A program made the position numbers and the translations under genes. The notes under the pieces are model-generated. The model did no database searches, had not been told where the DNA came from, and saw only the letters and a list, made by a program, of their open reading frames with translations. A stretch of 64,000 nucleotides of DNA, taken from positions 1 through 64,000 of the forward strand of contig NZ_JACABA010000004.1 in NCBI RefSeq assembly GCF_013377015.1, written 5' to 3'. This DNA comes from Rhodopseudomonas sp. (GTDB lineage: Bacteria; Pseudomonadota; Alphaproteobacteria; Rhizobiales; Xanthobacteraceae). Positions 9,081 to 17,407 of this stretch are shown piece after piece (within the stretch, counting starts at the first letter, position 1; every line of letters begins with the position of its first letter).

Positions 9081-9164
9081 GGTTTTTCCTCCAGGGTGTT
9101 ATTGCGGCGCACCCTAGAGCAAGTCCGTGAAACTGAAAACGGCTTCGCGGAAAGAAATATTCGG

Positions 9165-10526
9165 CTATTGCGGCGCGGGGGCCGGTGGTCTTGTGGCGCG
9201 TTTTGCGGCAGGCGGGGTCGCGCGTCCAACGGGCGCGGTACGCGCAGCGGGGGCGACGTCCGCCGGAGCCGTCGCGGGTGCCGCGACCGCGCGACCGCCC
9301 ATCTTCGTCAGCAATTCGACGGTCGGCCAGGAATCCGCTGGCAGTCCGTGCTTCAGCTGCATCTCTTTCACCGCGGTCCGGCTGAGCTGACCGAGCACGC
9401 CGTCGATCTTGCCGACATTGTAGCCGGCCCGCACCAGCAATTGCTGCAACTCACGGATCTGGTTGAATGACAATTGCACGACCGGCGCCGACGGCTGCCG
9501 CATCGGCGGCGCGCCCCCAATCCTGGTGGCGAGATACCCGGCGGTGGTGGAGTAGATCAGCGAGTTATTCCATTCGGTATAGGCGGCGAAGTTCGGATAG
9601 GCCAGGAATGCCGGCCCGTGCCGCCCCATCGGCAGCAGCAAGGACGACGGCAGATCGTCGTTCGGCAACGGCCTGCCATCCGGATAGGTCACGCCCCATT
9701 GCGCCCATTTCGAACGCGGATGCTTGACGGTGAGGTCGGCCTGATCCCAAGGCAGGTTCTGCGGCGCACGGACTTCCTGCAGCCACGGCTCGCCGCGCCG
9801 CCATTTCAACCCGTTGGCGATGTAGTTGGCGGTCGAGCCGATCACATCGGGCGCGCTGCGCAGCATGTTGCGGTGGCCGTCGCCGTCGTAATCCACCGCG
9901 TAGTTGAAATAATGCGTCGGCAGGAACTGTGTCTGGCCGAGTTCGCCGGCCCACGAGCCGATCATCTCGGCCGGGGCGAGGTCGCCGCGGTCGATGATCT
10001 TCAGCGCCGCGATGGTCTCGTTCTGGAACATCTCGGAGCGGCGGCAATCATAGGCCAGCGACACCAGCGAGCGCAGCGTCGGCAGATTGCCCATGTTGGC
10101 GCCGAAGTCGCTCTCCAACCCCCAGAACGCCGCGATCACCTCCGGCGGCACGCCGTATTCCTTTTCGGCGCGCGCGAACGCCGCGCCGTATCTCTTGATG
10201 TGGGCCTGCCCTTGCTGCATCCGGTAGTTCGCGGCCATCCGCTTGGAAAATTCGGTGAACACCTGGCCGAACACTCGCTGGCCGCGGTCGCGGTTGACGA
10301 TGCCCTGGTCGTACACCAGCCCGGGCGAAGCCTCCGCGATCGCGCGCTGCGACACCCCAGCGGCGACCGCCTTCTGCTTGAGGTCGGCGAGAAAGCGATC
10401 GAAGCTCATGCCGCCATGGCACGAGGCGCCGGATTGGGCCAGGGACGGCGATGCCGACATCGCCAGCGCGATTGCGGTCGCGATCAGCACGACTTTTTGG
10501 CGAAGCGTTGAAATGTGCCGCAGCAT
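9165..10526 (-). CDS. MltB-type lytic murein transglycosylase with C-terminal peptidoglycan-binding domain
   Basis: A 453-residue secreted protein. Residues 1-31 form a signal peptide (AMSASPSLAQ). The SLT_2/GH103 catalytic domain covers about 35-330: the catalytic glutamate is in AAFWGLESDFGANMGN, and GELGQTQFLPTHYFNYAVDY matches the family. A PG_binding_1 repeat follows (about 355-410, IRELQQLLVRAGYNVGKIDG), then an Ala/Pro-rich tail of about 40 residues. It cleaves the MurNAc-GlcNAc bond to give 1,6-anhydro ends in the periplasm. No lipobox is seen, so it is probably soluble, unlike E. coli MltB. Confidence 0.92.
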   Translation of the reverse strand: MLRHISTLRQKVVLIATAIALAMSASPSLAQSGASCHGGMSFDRFLADLKQKAVAAGVSQRAIAEASPGLVYDQGIVNRDRGQRVFGQVFTEFSKRMAANYRMQQGQAHIKRYGAAFARAEKEYGVPPEVIAAFWGLESDFGANMGNLPTLRSLVSLAYDCRRSEMFQNETIAALKIIDRGDLAPAEMIGSWAGELGQTQFLPTHYFNYAVDYDGDGHRNMLRSAPDVIGSTANYIANGLKWRRGEPWLQEVRAPQNLPWDQADLTVKHPRSKWAQWGVTYPDGRPLPNDDLPSSLLLPMGRHGPAFLAYPNFAAYTEWNNSLIYSTTAGYLATRIGGAPPMRQPSAPVVQLSFNQIRELQQLLVRAGYNVGKIDGVLGQLSRTAVKEMQLKHGLPADSWPTVELLTKMGGRAVAAPATAPADVAPAARTAPVGRATPPAAKRATRPPAPAPQ

Positions 10527-10542
10527 ACCGGTCTCCCCATGA

Positions 10543-10672
10543 CGTCATGGCCGGGCTCGACCCGCCTGCGGGGCCGAAGCCCCTTCGGCGAGGCGAAGGC
10601 CCGGCCATCCATCTCCAAAATGTACGCGACTGTTGTTGGGATGGATTGCCGGGTCAAGCCCGGCCGTGACGA
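10543..10672. repeat. Palindromic intergenic repeat, family D (GTCATGGCCGGGCTTGACCCGGC type)
   Basis: The left arm is CGTCATGGCCGGGCTCGACC and the right arm GGGTCAAGCCCGGCCGTGAC, with an inner hairpin GGGGCCGAAGCCCC. Relatives occur at 36528-36555 (short) and 48404-48479. It lies in the gap between divergent genes, upstream of the transglycosylase. Confidence 0.8.
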
Positions 10673-10804
10673 CCTGGATTGTTGTCGGTGCAAATCTCAC
10701 ACCTTCCGCCAAACTCCGACCTGCTGAAGGGGCGCGCATTCCTCCGGCATATTTGGCCTTTCAAGATGCACGTGCCTATCCTGCGCATTCGACACCGCGA
10801 GAAC

Positions 10805-11296
10805 ATGATGACGCCGACGGCCGTTGCCAGAACGTTGCGGGACGCCCTGATCGCGGGGCTTTGCGGCACGGTCGCGCAGCTGGCGTTACGCGCGGCGCGC
10901 AAGGCGCTCGGTGTGCTGCCGGACTTCCAGCCTTACGACGACATGCAGCGGGAGTTGCTTCACGGCGTCGGTACGTCGTTGCCGTCGGCGCTGCAGGCGC
11001 TGTTGCCGCTGATCAGCGGCGCCCTGATCTGGAGTTCGATCTTCGCCTGGGCCTATCGGTGGATTCCGGGCCGGACGGCGCTGCGCAAGGGCCTCGCGGT
11101 CAGCGGCTTTGCCTGGCTGCTGACCGGGCTGGTGCTGTTTCCTGCGATAGGCAAGGGCGTGTTCGCGCGCGATGCCGGGCAGGGCGGCTGGCCCGCTTTG
11201 ATGATGCTGGTGATGCTCAGTTCCTACTGCATCACACTCAGTCTGGTCTACGGCTGGCTCAGGCGCGATCGGCAGCCTGAGGACCTCACCAGCTAA
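10805..11296 (+). CDS. Hypothetical multi-pass membrane protein
   Basis: A 163-residue protein with about four hydrophobic segments: LIAGLCGTVAQLALRAA, LLPLISGALIWSSIFAWAY, GFAWLLTGLVLFPAIGKGV and LMMLVMLSSYCITLSLVYGW. Charged residues cluster at the loops and the C-terminus (RRDRQPEDLTS). I do not recognise a named family. The start is at the double ATG at 10805; an upstream in-frame start would add a stretch of unlike composition. Its stop overlaps the stop of the convergent regulator gene by 4 bp. Function unknown. Confidence 0.72.
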   Translation: MMTPTAVARTLRDALIAGLCGTVAQLALRAARKALGVLPDFQPYDDMQRELLHGVGTSLPSALQALLPLISGALIWSSIFAWAYRWIPGRTALRKGLAVSGFAWLLTGLVLFPAIGKGVFARDAGQGGWPALMMLVMLSSYCITLSLVYGWLRRDRQPEDLTS

Positions 11297-12738
11297 AGCT
11301 CCCGCGCATTACTGAAAGCGAAGCTCGACGCCCGCCGTGTATTCTCATCCAAAATCAGCTTCCGCGTGATCGGCGGCTCGGCGCGCTGGCTGCAGTGTTC
11401 GCGTTCGCACAGCCGGCAGTTCACGCCGATCGGGGTGCCTTCGGCCTTGTCCAGATCCATGCCGGCCGCATAGATCAGCTTGGCGGCGTGGCGGATTTCG
11501 CAGCCCAGTCCGATCGCAAAGCGCGGCTGCGGCTGCGGATGCGGCGCTACCGGGCGGCGCACCATCTGGGCGATCGAGAAGTAGCGGCTGCCGTCGGGCA
11601 GTTCGATCACCTGTTTCAGCAGCCGGTCCGGCGTGTCGAAGGTCGAATGCACGTTCCACAGCGGGCAGGTGCCGCCGAATTTCGAGAACGGGAAGGTGCC
11701 GGAGGAAAACCGCTTGGAGACGTTGCCGGCATTGTCGACCCGCAACAGAAAGAACGGCACGCCGCGCGCGTTCGGCCGCTGCAAGGTGGTCAGGCGGTGG
11801 CAGACCTGCTCGAAGCCGGCGTTGAAGCGCTGCGCCAGCACATGGACGTCGTAGTTGAGCGCCTCCGCGGCGGCGTGGAACGCGGCGTAGGGCATCATGA
11901 TCGCGGCGGCGAAATAGTTGGCCAGCGTAATGCGGTACAGCCGCCGCGAGGTCTCGTCGAGCGCGCCGGCGCGGTTGACGATGGTGTCGAACACGCTGCC
12001 ATATTCGGTGATGCCGATCTGGAATGCGATCTGGAAGGCGCGGCCCGGGGCGTCGATCAGCTCGGAGATCAGCAATTGCCGGCGGTGGCGGTCGAACCGT
12101 CGCAGCGTCTCGCGCATCACGTCGACCGGCATGATCCGGGTGACGATCGCATGTTTTTCCCGCAGGCGGTCTCCGAGTGCCACGAACAGGTCCTGCGAGG
12201 CGACGTTGATCTCGTCGCGCAGGGCCTCCGCGGCCTGTTCGAGTTCCGGAAAATAGTTGCGGTTGGCCTCGATCAGGTCGCGGACCCGCTCGATCGGGTT
12301 GGCCTCGAACCGCGTGCCCTCGTCGCGGTCGGCCATTTGCGCCGCCACCATGGTCTCGCCGCGGCGGGCCTCGGTATAGGCGGCGTACAGCCGTTGTAAC
12401 GAGTGTGTCACACCGGGGCATAATTCGGCCAGATCGCGCAATTCCTGCTTCGGCAGGTCGATCTGGCGGAACAGTGGGTCGGAGAAGATCTCGTTCAGCT
12501 CGGCGAAGAAGCGGTCCTCGTCGGCGGTCGCCAGATCTCGTAGGTCGAGGTCATAGGTCTCCGCCAGCCGGAGCAAGATCTGCGCCGTGACGGGACGCTG
12601 GTTGCGCTCTATCAGGTTGATATAGCTCGGCGAAATCCCCAGCCCCTCAGCGATCTGGGTCTGCGACAGGCCGAGCTGCTGGCGGATTCGACGGAACCGC
12701 GGCCCGACGAAAAGCTTCTTTCCAGAGTCACCGGCCAT
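11293..12738 (-). CDS. ScfR/RamB-type XRE-family transcriptional regulator (short-chain fatty acyl family)
   Basis: A 481-residue regulator. An N-terminal XRE helix-turn-helix (about residues 12-65) contains RRIRQQLGLSQTQIAEGLGI and SPSYINLIERNQRPV. A central region with GITEYGSVFDTIVNR and LANYFAAAIMMPYAAFHAAA matches the IrrE/ImmA-like domain, but without a clear HExxH metal site. The C-terminal DUF2083 part carries cysteines (GGTCPLWNVHSTFDTPDR, GLGCEIRH, NCRLCEREHCSQR). This is the family of RamB and PccR, which sense acyl-CoA status and control isocitrate lyase or propionyl-CoA genes. It is divergent from aceA with 203 bp between the starts, so control of aceA is likely but not shown. 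Confidence 0.9.
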   Translation of the reverse strand: MAGDSGKKLFVGPRFRRIRQQLGLSQTQIAEGLGISPSYINLIERNQRPVTAQILLRLAETYDLDLRDLATADEDRFFAELNEIFSDPLFRQIDLPKQELRDLAELCPGVTHSLQRLYAAYTEARRGETMVAAQMADRDEGTRFEANPIERVRDLIEANRNYFPELEQAAEALRDEINVASQDLFVALGDRLREKHAIVTRIMPVDVMRETLRRFDRHRRQLLISELIDAPGRAFQIAFQIGITEYGSVFDTIVNRAGALDETSRRLYRITLANYFAAAIMMPYAAFHAAAEALNYDVHVLAQRFNAGFEQVCHRLTTLQRPNARGVPFFLLRVDNAGNVSKRFSSGTFPFSKFGGTCPLWNVHSTFDTPDRLLKQVIELPDGSRYFSIAQMVRRPVAPHPQPQPRFAIGLGCEIRHAAKLIYAAGMDLDKAEGTPIGVNCRLCEREHCSQRAEPPITRKLILDENTRRASSFAFSNAREL

Positions 12739-12755
12739 CTTGCCTCGCTATCGAA

Positions 12756-12812
12756 TTGTGACAAAAGTTACAAAATTACATTTATGACATGTATTGATGT
12801 TACATGACATCA
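12756..12812. promoter_or_regulatory. Operator-like inverted repeats between the ScfR-type regulator and aceA
   Basis: This AT-rich stretch contains TTGTGAC-AAAA-GTTACAA (12756-12773, one mismatch) and a perfect inverted repeat TGATGT-N6-ACATCA (12795-12812), with TTACA/GACATG motifs between. It lies 18 bp upstream of the regulator start and about 130 bp upstream of aceA. It is a good candidate for the regulator's own binding region and the promoters. The TTTGCAAA motif reported for some RamB/PccR sites was not seen. Confidence 0.55.
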
Positions 12813-12941
12813 CCATTCGTTCGCAACAGGGCTGTACGATATTGTCCAACTAGCGTTTAGGTACCGCCACGTTTCGCAACGCAATGTCACGTCTGTCGCG
12901 CTGACGATTGGCGATGCGGATTTGTCGTCACCGAAGGGATC

Positions 12942-14585
12942 ATGGACATGAACTTCCAGCCACGTGGGATCAACGATCAGGCCATCCAGGGGCCGGCCTC
13001 CTATCAGAGCCAAATCGAAGCGGCCGCAGCTCTCCTCAAGGGCAAGGATACCTGGAATGGTGTGAAGGCCGAAGCCGTGGCCCGGATGCGCTTGCAGAAC
13101 CGCTTCAAGACCGGCCTCGACATCGCGCGCTACACCGCCGCGCTGATGCGCGCCGACATGGCGGCCTATGACGCCGACAGCACGAAATATACCCAGTCGC
13201 TCGGCTGCTGGCACGGCTTCATCGCCCAGCAGAAGCTGATTTCGGTGAAGAAGCATTTCGGCACCACCGATCGCACCTATCTGTATCTCTCCGGCTGGAT
13301 GATTGCGGCGCTGCGCTCGCAGTTCGGACCGCTTCCCGACCAGTCGATGCACGAGAAGACTTCGGTGCCGGCGCTGATCGAAGAGCTCTACACCTTCCTG
13401 CGTCAGGCCGACGCCCGCGAGCTCAACACGATTTTCCGCGATCTCGACGCCGCCCGCAAGGCCGGCGACAAGGCCAAGGAAACCGCGCTGATCGAAAAGA
13501 TCGACAATTTCCAGACCCACGTCGTGCCGGTGATCGCCGACATCGACGCCGGCTTCGGCAATGCCGAGGCGACCTATCTGCTGGCCAAGAAGATGATCGA
13601 GGCGGGCGCCTGCGCGCTGCAGATCGAGAACCAGGTGTCCGACGAAAAGCAGTGTGGCCATCAGGACGGCAAGGTGACGGTGCCACACGAGGTCTTCCTG
13701 GCGAAGATCCGCGCCTGCCGCCACGCCTTCCTCGAACTCGGCGTCGAAGACGGCATCATCGTTACCCGTACCGACTCGCTCGGCGCAGGACTGACGCAGC
13801 AGATCGCCGTCAGCCACGCGCCCGGCGACCTCGGTGACCAGTACAACAGCTTCCTGGATTGCGAAGAGGTCGACGCGACGAAGGTCGGCAACGGCGACGT
13901 CATCATCAGCCGCAACGGCAAGCTGCTGCGCCCGAAGCGTCTGCCCAGCAACCTGTATCAGTTCCGCGAAGGCACTGGTGCGGATCGCTGCGTGCTCGAC
14001 AGCATCACCTCGCTGCAGAACGGCGCCGACCTGTTGTGGATCGAGACCGAGAAGCCGAATATCGAGCAGATCGCCTCGATGGTCGATCGGATTCGCGAGG
14101 TGATCCCGAACGCGAAGCTGGCCTACAACAACTCGCCGTCGTTCAACTGGACGCTGAACTTCCGTTGGCAGGTTTACGACGAGATGAAGAAGGCCGGTAA
14201 GGATGTCAGCCAGTACAACCGCGCCGAACTGATGAAGGCGGAGTACGACCAGACCCCGCTGGCGCTCGAAGCCGACGAGCTGATTCGGACCTTCCAGGCC
14301 GATTCCGCCAAGCGCGCCGGCATCTTCCATCATCTGATCACATTGCCGACCTACCACACGGCAGCGCTTTCGACGGACAATCTCGCGCGGGAGTATTTCG
14401 GCGAGCAGGGCATGCTGGGCTATGTTAAGAACGTGCAGCGCCAGGAGATCCGTCAGGGCATCGCCTGCGTCAAGCATCAGGACATGGCCGGCTCGAATAT
14501 CGGCGACGATCACAAGGAATACTTCGCCGGCGAGGCCGCTCTGAAGGCCGGTGGCGCCCACAACACGATGAACCAGTTCGGATAA
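12942..14585 (+). CDS. aceA: Isocitrate lyase (long subfamily)
   Basis: A 547-residue cytoplasmic enzyme that splits isocitrate into glyoxylate and succinate, the first step of the glyoxylate shunt used on acetate or fatty acids. The catalytic loop reads SDEKQCGHQDGK, with the active cysteine near residue 228; other family marks are VIADIDAGFGNAEATYLLAK, QSLGCWHGFIAQQKLIS and LAYNNSPSFNWTLNF. The KQCGH form and the length above 530 aa place it in the subfamily found in Pseudomonas and Rhizobiales rather than the 430-aa E. coli type. The start at 12942 follows a weak GAAGGG ribosome site. A DUF4170 gene follows 21 bp later. Confidence 0.96.
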   Translation: MDMNFQPRGINDQAIQGPASYQSQIEAAAALLKGKDTWNGVKAEAVARMRLQNRFKTGLDIARYTAALMRADMAAYDADSTKYTQSLGCWHGFIAQQKLISVKKHFGTTDRTYLYLSGWMIAALRSQFGPLPDQSMHEKTSVPALIEELYTFLRQADARELNTIFRDLDAARKAGDKAKETALIEKIDNFQTHVVPVIADIDAGFGNAEATYLLAKKMIEAGACALQIENQVSDEKQCGHQDGKVTVPHEVFLAKIRACRHAFLELGVEDGIIVTRTDSLGAGLTQQIAVSHAPGDLGDQYNSFLDCEEVDATKVGNGDVIISRNGKLLRPKRLPSNLYQFREGTGADRCVLDSITSLQNGADLLWIETEKPNIEQIASMVDRIREVIPNAKLAYNNSPSFNWTLNFRWQVYDEMKKAGKDVSQYNRAELMKAEYDQTPLALEADELIRTFQADSAKRAGIFHHLITLPTYHTAALSTDNLAREYFGEQGMLGYVKNVQRQEIRQGIACVKHQDMAGSNIGDDHKEYFAGEAALKAGGAHNTMNQFG

Positions 14586-14606
14586 CGGTAACAACAGGAG
14601 ACCAAG

Positions 14607-14816
14607 ATGGCGAACGGCAGCAATTTCTGGGTGATTGGCGGCGAGTTCGGCTCGATGAACTTCCACAAGCTCGTTGAAGGATCGGCCCAGGTGCAGGGCC
14701 CGTTCAAGACGCGCAAGGAGGCCGAAGAGGCCTGGAAGGTCGTCTCCGAGGAGAACCGGCATCGCGCAGGTGTGCGGTTCTCCATCGTCGAAGAGCCGAA
14801 TCGCGCGACCGCCTGA
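14607..14816 (+). CDS. DUF4170 family small protein
   Basis: A 69-residue soluble protein with FWVIGGEFGSMNFHKLVEGS, a central GPFKTRKEAEEAWKVVSEE and RFSIVEEP, the pattern of DUF4170, a small alpha/beta protein common in Rhizobiales. A GGAGACC ribosome site precedes the ATG. It starts 21 bp after the aceA stop and ends before a terminator, so it is probably on the aceA transcript. Function unknown. Confidence 0.85.
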   Translation: MANGSNFWVIGGEFGSMNFHKLVEGSAQVQGPFKTRKEAEEAWKVVSEENRHRAGVRFSIVEEPNRATA

Positions 14817-14850
14817 TCGGCTGGATTTCAAGAAGCGTCCAAGGGCGCAG

Positions 14851-14880
14851 CGGCCTCACCCGATGATCCGGGTGGGGCCG
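14851..14880 (+). terminator. Terminator after aceA-DUF4170
   Basis: GGCCTCACCCG and CGGGTGGGGCC form a stem with one T-G pair around ATGATC, followed by TTGTTG. It lies 35 bp past the DUF4170 stop. Confidence 0.7.
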
Positions 14881-15025
14881 TTGTTGCGTGGTGTTGCTGG
14901 TGTCAGAATGCCGCAGGGCTGCCCTGTTTCCGGGCAACCACTTGAGAGCAAAGGGCCTTTGCGCCGAACAGGGTTACTGATAGGTTAATCGCTGCCGAGG
15001 CCTTAACTCGGGAAAGGCAGCCAGA

Positions 15026-15586
15026 ATGTCGGACGCGTATACTACCGGGAATGGTTCGGCTGGCGAAGTAAGGCCGATGCGGCTGCGCGACGCGTTGCGG
15101 AAGGCCCGGATCGAGGCTGCCGACCGCACCGGCGTCGTGGTCGACCTGCGCGACGCCGAAATCGCCCGTCTCGAAATCCTCAATGAAGCGCTCGACCCGC
15201 TGTTCGCCCAGATCCCGGCCGGCGTCGAATTGTTCGATCGCGGCATCAGCCAGGGCGAGCCGCCGCGGCTGTGGATCGACGTCGTCGCCCATGTGATGAT
15301 GGGCCGCGACAAGCGGATCTATCGCTTCGTCCAGGACAGCAGCTACGGCCGCATCGTGCTGGCGGAATCCCACGAGGCCGCCAAGCTGGTCGATGCGGTG
15401 ACCGACTATGTGGCGCGCCGCCTGATCGAGCGCGAACGCGCGCTGGTCGCGACCGCGCCGCCGCCTGAGCCGGAGCAACCCGTCAAACCAGCCCGCAGCA
15501 GGTTGTGGACCTTCGCGCTCGGTTTCCTCGCCGGCGCGCTGGCGCTATTCGGCCTCGCTTTGTTCGCCAGCCTGCGGAATCTGTGA
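15026..15586 (+). CDS. Hypothetical protein with C-terminal membrane anchor
   Basis: A 186-residue protein. The N-terminal two thirds are soluble and charged (RLRDALRKARIEAADRTGVV, LWIDVVAHVMMGRDKRIYRF), a short Pro-rich linker APPPEPEQPVKPARS follows, and one transmembrane helix (LWTFALGFLAGALALFGLAL) ends the protein, with almost no residues beyond it. It is therefore probably tail-anchored with the main domain in the cytoplasm. The ATG is preceded by GGGAAAGG. The family is not recognised. Confidence 0.75.
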   Translation: MSDAYTTGNGSAGEVRPMRLRDALRKARIEAADRTGVVVDLRDAEIARLEILNEALDPLFAQIPAGVELFDRGISQGEPPRLWIDVVAHVMMGRDKRIYRFVQDSSYGRIVLAESHEAAKLVDAVTDYVARRLIERERALVATAPPPEPEQPVKPARSRLWTFALGFLAGALALFGLALFASLRNL

Positions 15587-15611
15587 CTTCCTCACTTCTC
15601 CTTGCATGACT

Positions 15612-15642
15612 CCCTCACCTCTCCCCGCAAGCGGGGCGAGGG
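15612..15642. repeat. Partial palindromic repeat, family E (CCCTCACC...CTCCCC..GGGG)
   Basis: CCCTCACCTCTCCCCGCAAG followed by CGGGGCGAGGG: one arm of the family found in full inside ileS (22691-22825) and partly inside uvrB (60898-60950). It lies between two convergent genes. Confidence 0.7.
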
Positions 15643-15672
15643 TACGCGCTGCCGATGTTGCAGGGGATCGAT

Positions 15673-16578
15673 TCAACCTCTCGCGTGGCTTGGCGCCAGT
15701 TCGGTGCGGCCCAGATCGACAATCTCCGTGCCATCGCCGAATCCGCGAATCCGGTGCTCGCAGCGCCAGCCGTCGCCGTCGCTCGCGATCGTAAACAGAT
15801 TGTAGGCCGCCGACGGACGATGACCGTCGGCGAACGCCGAGGCCGACGGCACGCCGACCACCGGAATTTGCCGCCGAGGTCCATCGATCCAGATCGTCGA
15901 ATGCACATGGTCGTGGCCGTGCAGCACCAGATCGACGCCGTGGCGCTGCAACAGCGCGAGCAGTTCCGCCGCATCGGTCAGCCGCTTGTGCTGCGACTTC
16001 GAGCGCAACGGATGGTGAATCAGCAGCACGCGAAACGAAGGCCCGTTCGCCAGCCCCGCCAGCAGGTGCTCCAGCGCATCGCGCTGCGCCTGGCCGAGCC
16101 AGCCGGTCGCCATGAATGGTGCGGTCGGCACCGCGGTTGAGACCCCGATCAGCGTCACCGGTCCCCTGCGGCGAACATAGGGGAACGTCACCGCGGCTGC
16201 GGCGTCGTCGCCGCGCAGATAGTCGCCCCACGTCTGGGCAATACAGTGCTGGGTTTCGCGGACGTACGCATCGTGATTGCCGGGCACCAGGCTGACGCGA
16301 TCCGGCGGCCCGATGCTGTCCAGCCAGGCTCGCGCCGGCGCGAACTCGGCTTGCAGCGCGATGTTGATGAGGTCGCCGGTCACCGCGATGTGGTTGGGCT
16401 GCCGCGCCTGAATGTCCGCCACCAAGGCGTCGAGCACGTCGCGGCGGTGGATCGTGTGGCGATTTCTGGTCCAGTTCAGGTACCCGAGCACGCGCTTGCC
16501 GGCGAGCTCACGCCAGCTTGCTGCCGGCAGCGGCGGCAGATGCGGGTCCGACAGATGCGCCAGTGTGAAAGTCGTCAT
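15673..16578 (-). CDS. Calcineurin-like metallophosphoesterase
   Basis: A 301-residue cytoplasmic phosphoesterase. The two-metal site motifs are all visible: AHLSDPHLP (DxH), VTGDLINIA (GD), LVPGNHDAYV (GNHD), LLIHHPLR (the H motif) and LVLHGHDHVH (GHxH). It belongs to the class near CpdA/Icc-type phosphodiesterases, but it lacks enough specific marks to call a cAMP phosphodiesterase. The start at MTTFTLAHLSD puts the first metal motif at residue 10, as usual. It is a single gene on the minus strand, convergent with the preceding gene. Confidence 0.9.
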   Translation of the reverse strand: MTTFTLAHLSDPHLPPLPAASWRELAGKRVLGYLNWTRNRHTIHRRDVLDALVADIQARQPNHIAVTGDLINIALQAEFAPARAWLDSIGPPDRVSLVPGNHDAYVRETQHCIAQTWGDYLRGDDAAAAVTFPYVRRRGPVTLIGVSTAVPTAPFMATGWLGQAQRDALEHLLAGLANGPSFRVLLIHHPLRSKSQHKRLTDAAELLALLQRHGVDLVLHGHDHVHSTIWIDGPRRQIPVVGVPSASAFADGHRPSAAYNLFTIASDGDGWRCEHRIRGFGDGTEIVDLGRTELAPSHARG

Positions 16579-16624
16579 CGCAGATTCATTCGCACGGCCA
16601 TTGCCAAAACCCTCGGTCGAGCAC

Positions 16625-16732
16625 CGTCATTGCGAGGAGCGAAGCGACGAAGCAATCCAGAGCAGCGCCAGCGGCCCTGGATTGCTTCGCTGTCGGCCGG
16701 CGCCTTCGCGCCGGCCTCGGCTCGCAATGACG
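16625..16732. repeat. Palindromic intergenic repeat, family A
   Basis: The left arm CGTCATTGCGAGGAGCGAAG is balanced at the right by CTCGCAATGACG; the inner arms are GAAGCAATCCAG and CTGGATTGCTTC. Near the right end this copy has an extra palindrome GCCGGCGCCTTCGCGCCGGC, so it is longer than its sisters at 2222 and 49629. Confidence 0.85.
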
Positions 16733-16848
16733 GCGTCGTATCTATGCCTCAGGCAGATCCTGCCTGTGAAAGGCAGCGATGTTTTGGCAAGGTGAATGCC
16801 CGGGCGCAAGCCGCCATTGGCGTTGCCCGCCATGCCGAGGATTCCGCC

Positions 16849-17337
16849 TTGTCGACGATCCAGAACCTGCGGCTCAGATTGGAGCCGGCCCTGCGGCGGG
16901 TGTTTCATCTGTACTGGCGGTTCGCCCGCGGCATGACGCTCGGCGCCCGCGGCGTGGTGCTGGACCGGACCGACCGGGTGTTCCTGATCAAGCATAGCTA
17001 TGTTTCGGGCTGGCATCTGCCCGGCGGCGGCGTTGAGGTCGGCGAATCCTTCGGCGACGCCTTGCGCCGCGAATTGATGGAAGAGGGCCGGATCGAACTC
17101 ACCGGCGAGCCGGTGTTGCACGGCATCTTCCTCAACAGCCACGTCTCGCCGCGCGACCACGTCGCCGTCTATGTGGTCCGCGAGTTCCGCCAGGACCGCG
17201 CGCCGGAGCCCAATCGCGAGATCATCGCCAGCGGTTTCTTCGGCCTCAGCGAATTGCCGCCGGATACCACGCCAGGCACAAGGCGGCGGATCGCCGAAGT
17301 GCTCGGCGGCGCCGCGCCGTCGGCGACATGGCGTTAA
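16849..17337 (+). CDS. Nudix hydrolase family protein
   Basis: A protein of about 162 residues. The Nudix box is GGGVEVGESFGDALRREL followed by MEEGRIEL; the usual EExG ending reads EEGR, so the last conserved Gly of the box is shifted or replaced. The REL and EE metal ligands are kept. Other stretches are TLGARGVVLDRTDRVFLIKH and SYVSGWHLPGGG. The family hydrolyses nucleoside diphosphates linked to another moiety; the substrate is unknown. The start is uncertain: TTG at 16849 (LSTIQNLRLRL) is used, and GTG at 16792 is an alternative. Confidence 0.82.
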   Translation: MSTIQNLRLRLEPALRRVFHLYWRFARGMTLGARGVVLDRTDRVFLIKHSYVSGWHLPGGGVEVGESFGDALRRELMEEGRIELTGEPVLHGIFLNSHVSPRDHVAVYVVREFRQDRAPEPNREIIASGFFGLSELPPDTTPGTRRRIAEVLGGAAPSATWR

Positions 17338-17407
17338 TGCAGGCGTTAGTTCGGTACCGCCGCGACGATGGACCGCGCCCGGCTGCGATGCTATTCCGCG
17401 CCTCGCC

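Noticed and set aside
7857-9470. A 537-codon plus-strand frame opposite livK
   Set aside because: Overlaps a well-supported binding protein on the other strand; composition is that of a shadow frame.
12810-14831. A 673-codon open frame on the minus strand opposite aceA
   Set aside because: The plus-strand frame is unmistakably isocitrate lyase; the antisense frame is open because of high GC at codon third positions and reads as low-quality His/Leu/Asp-rich sequence.
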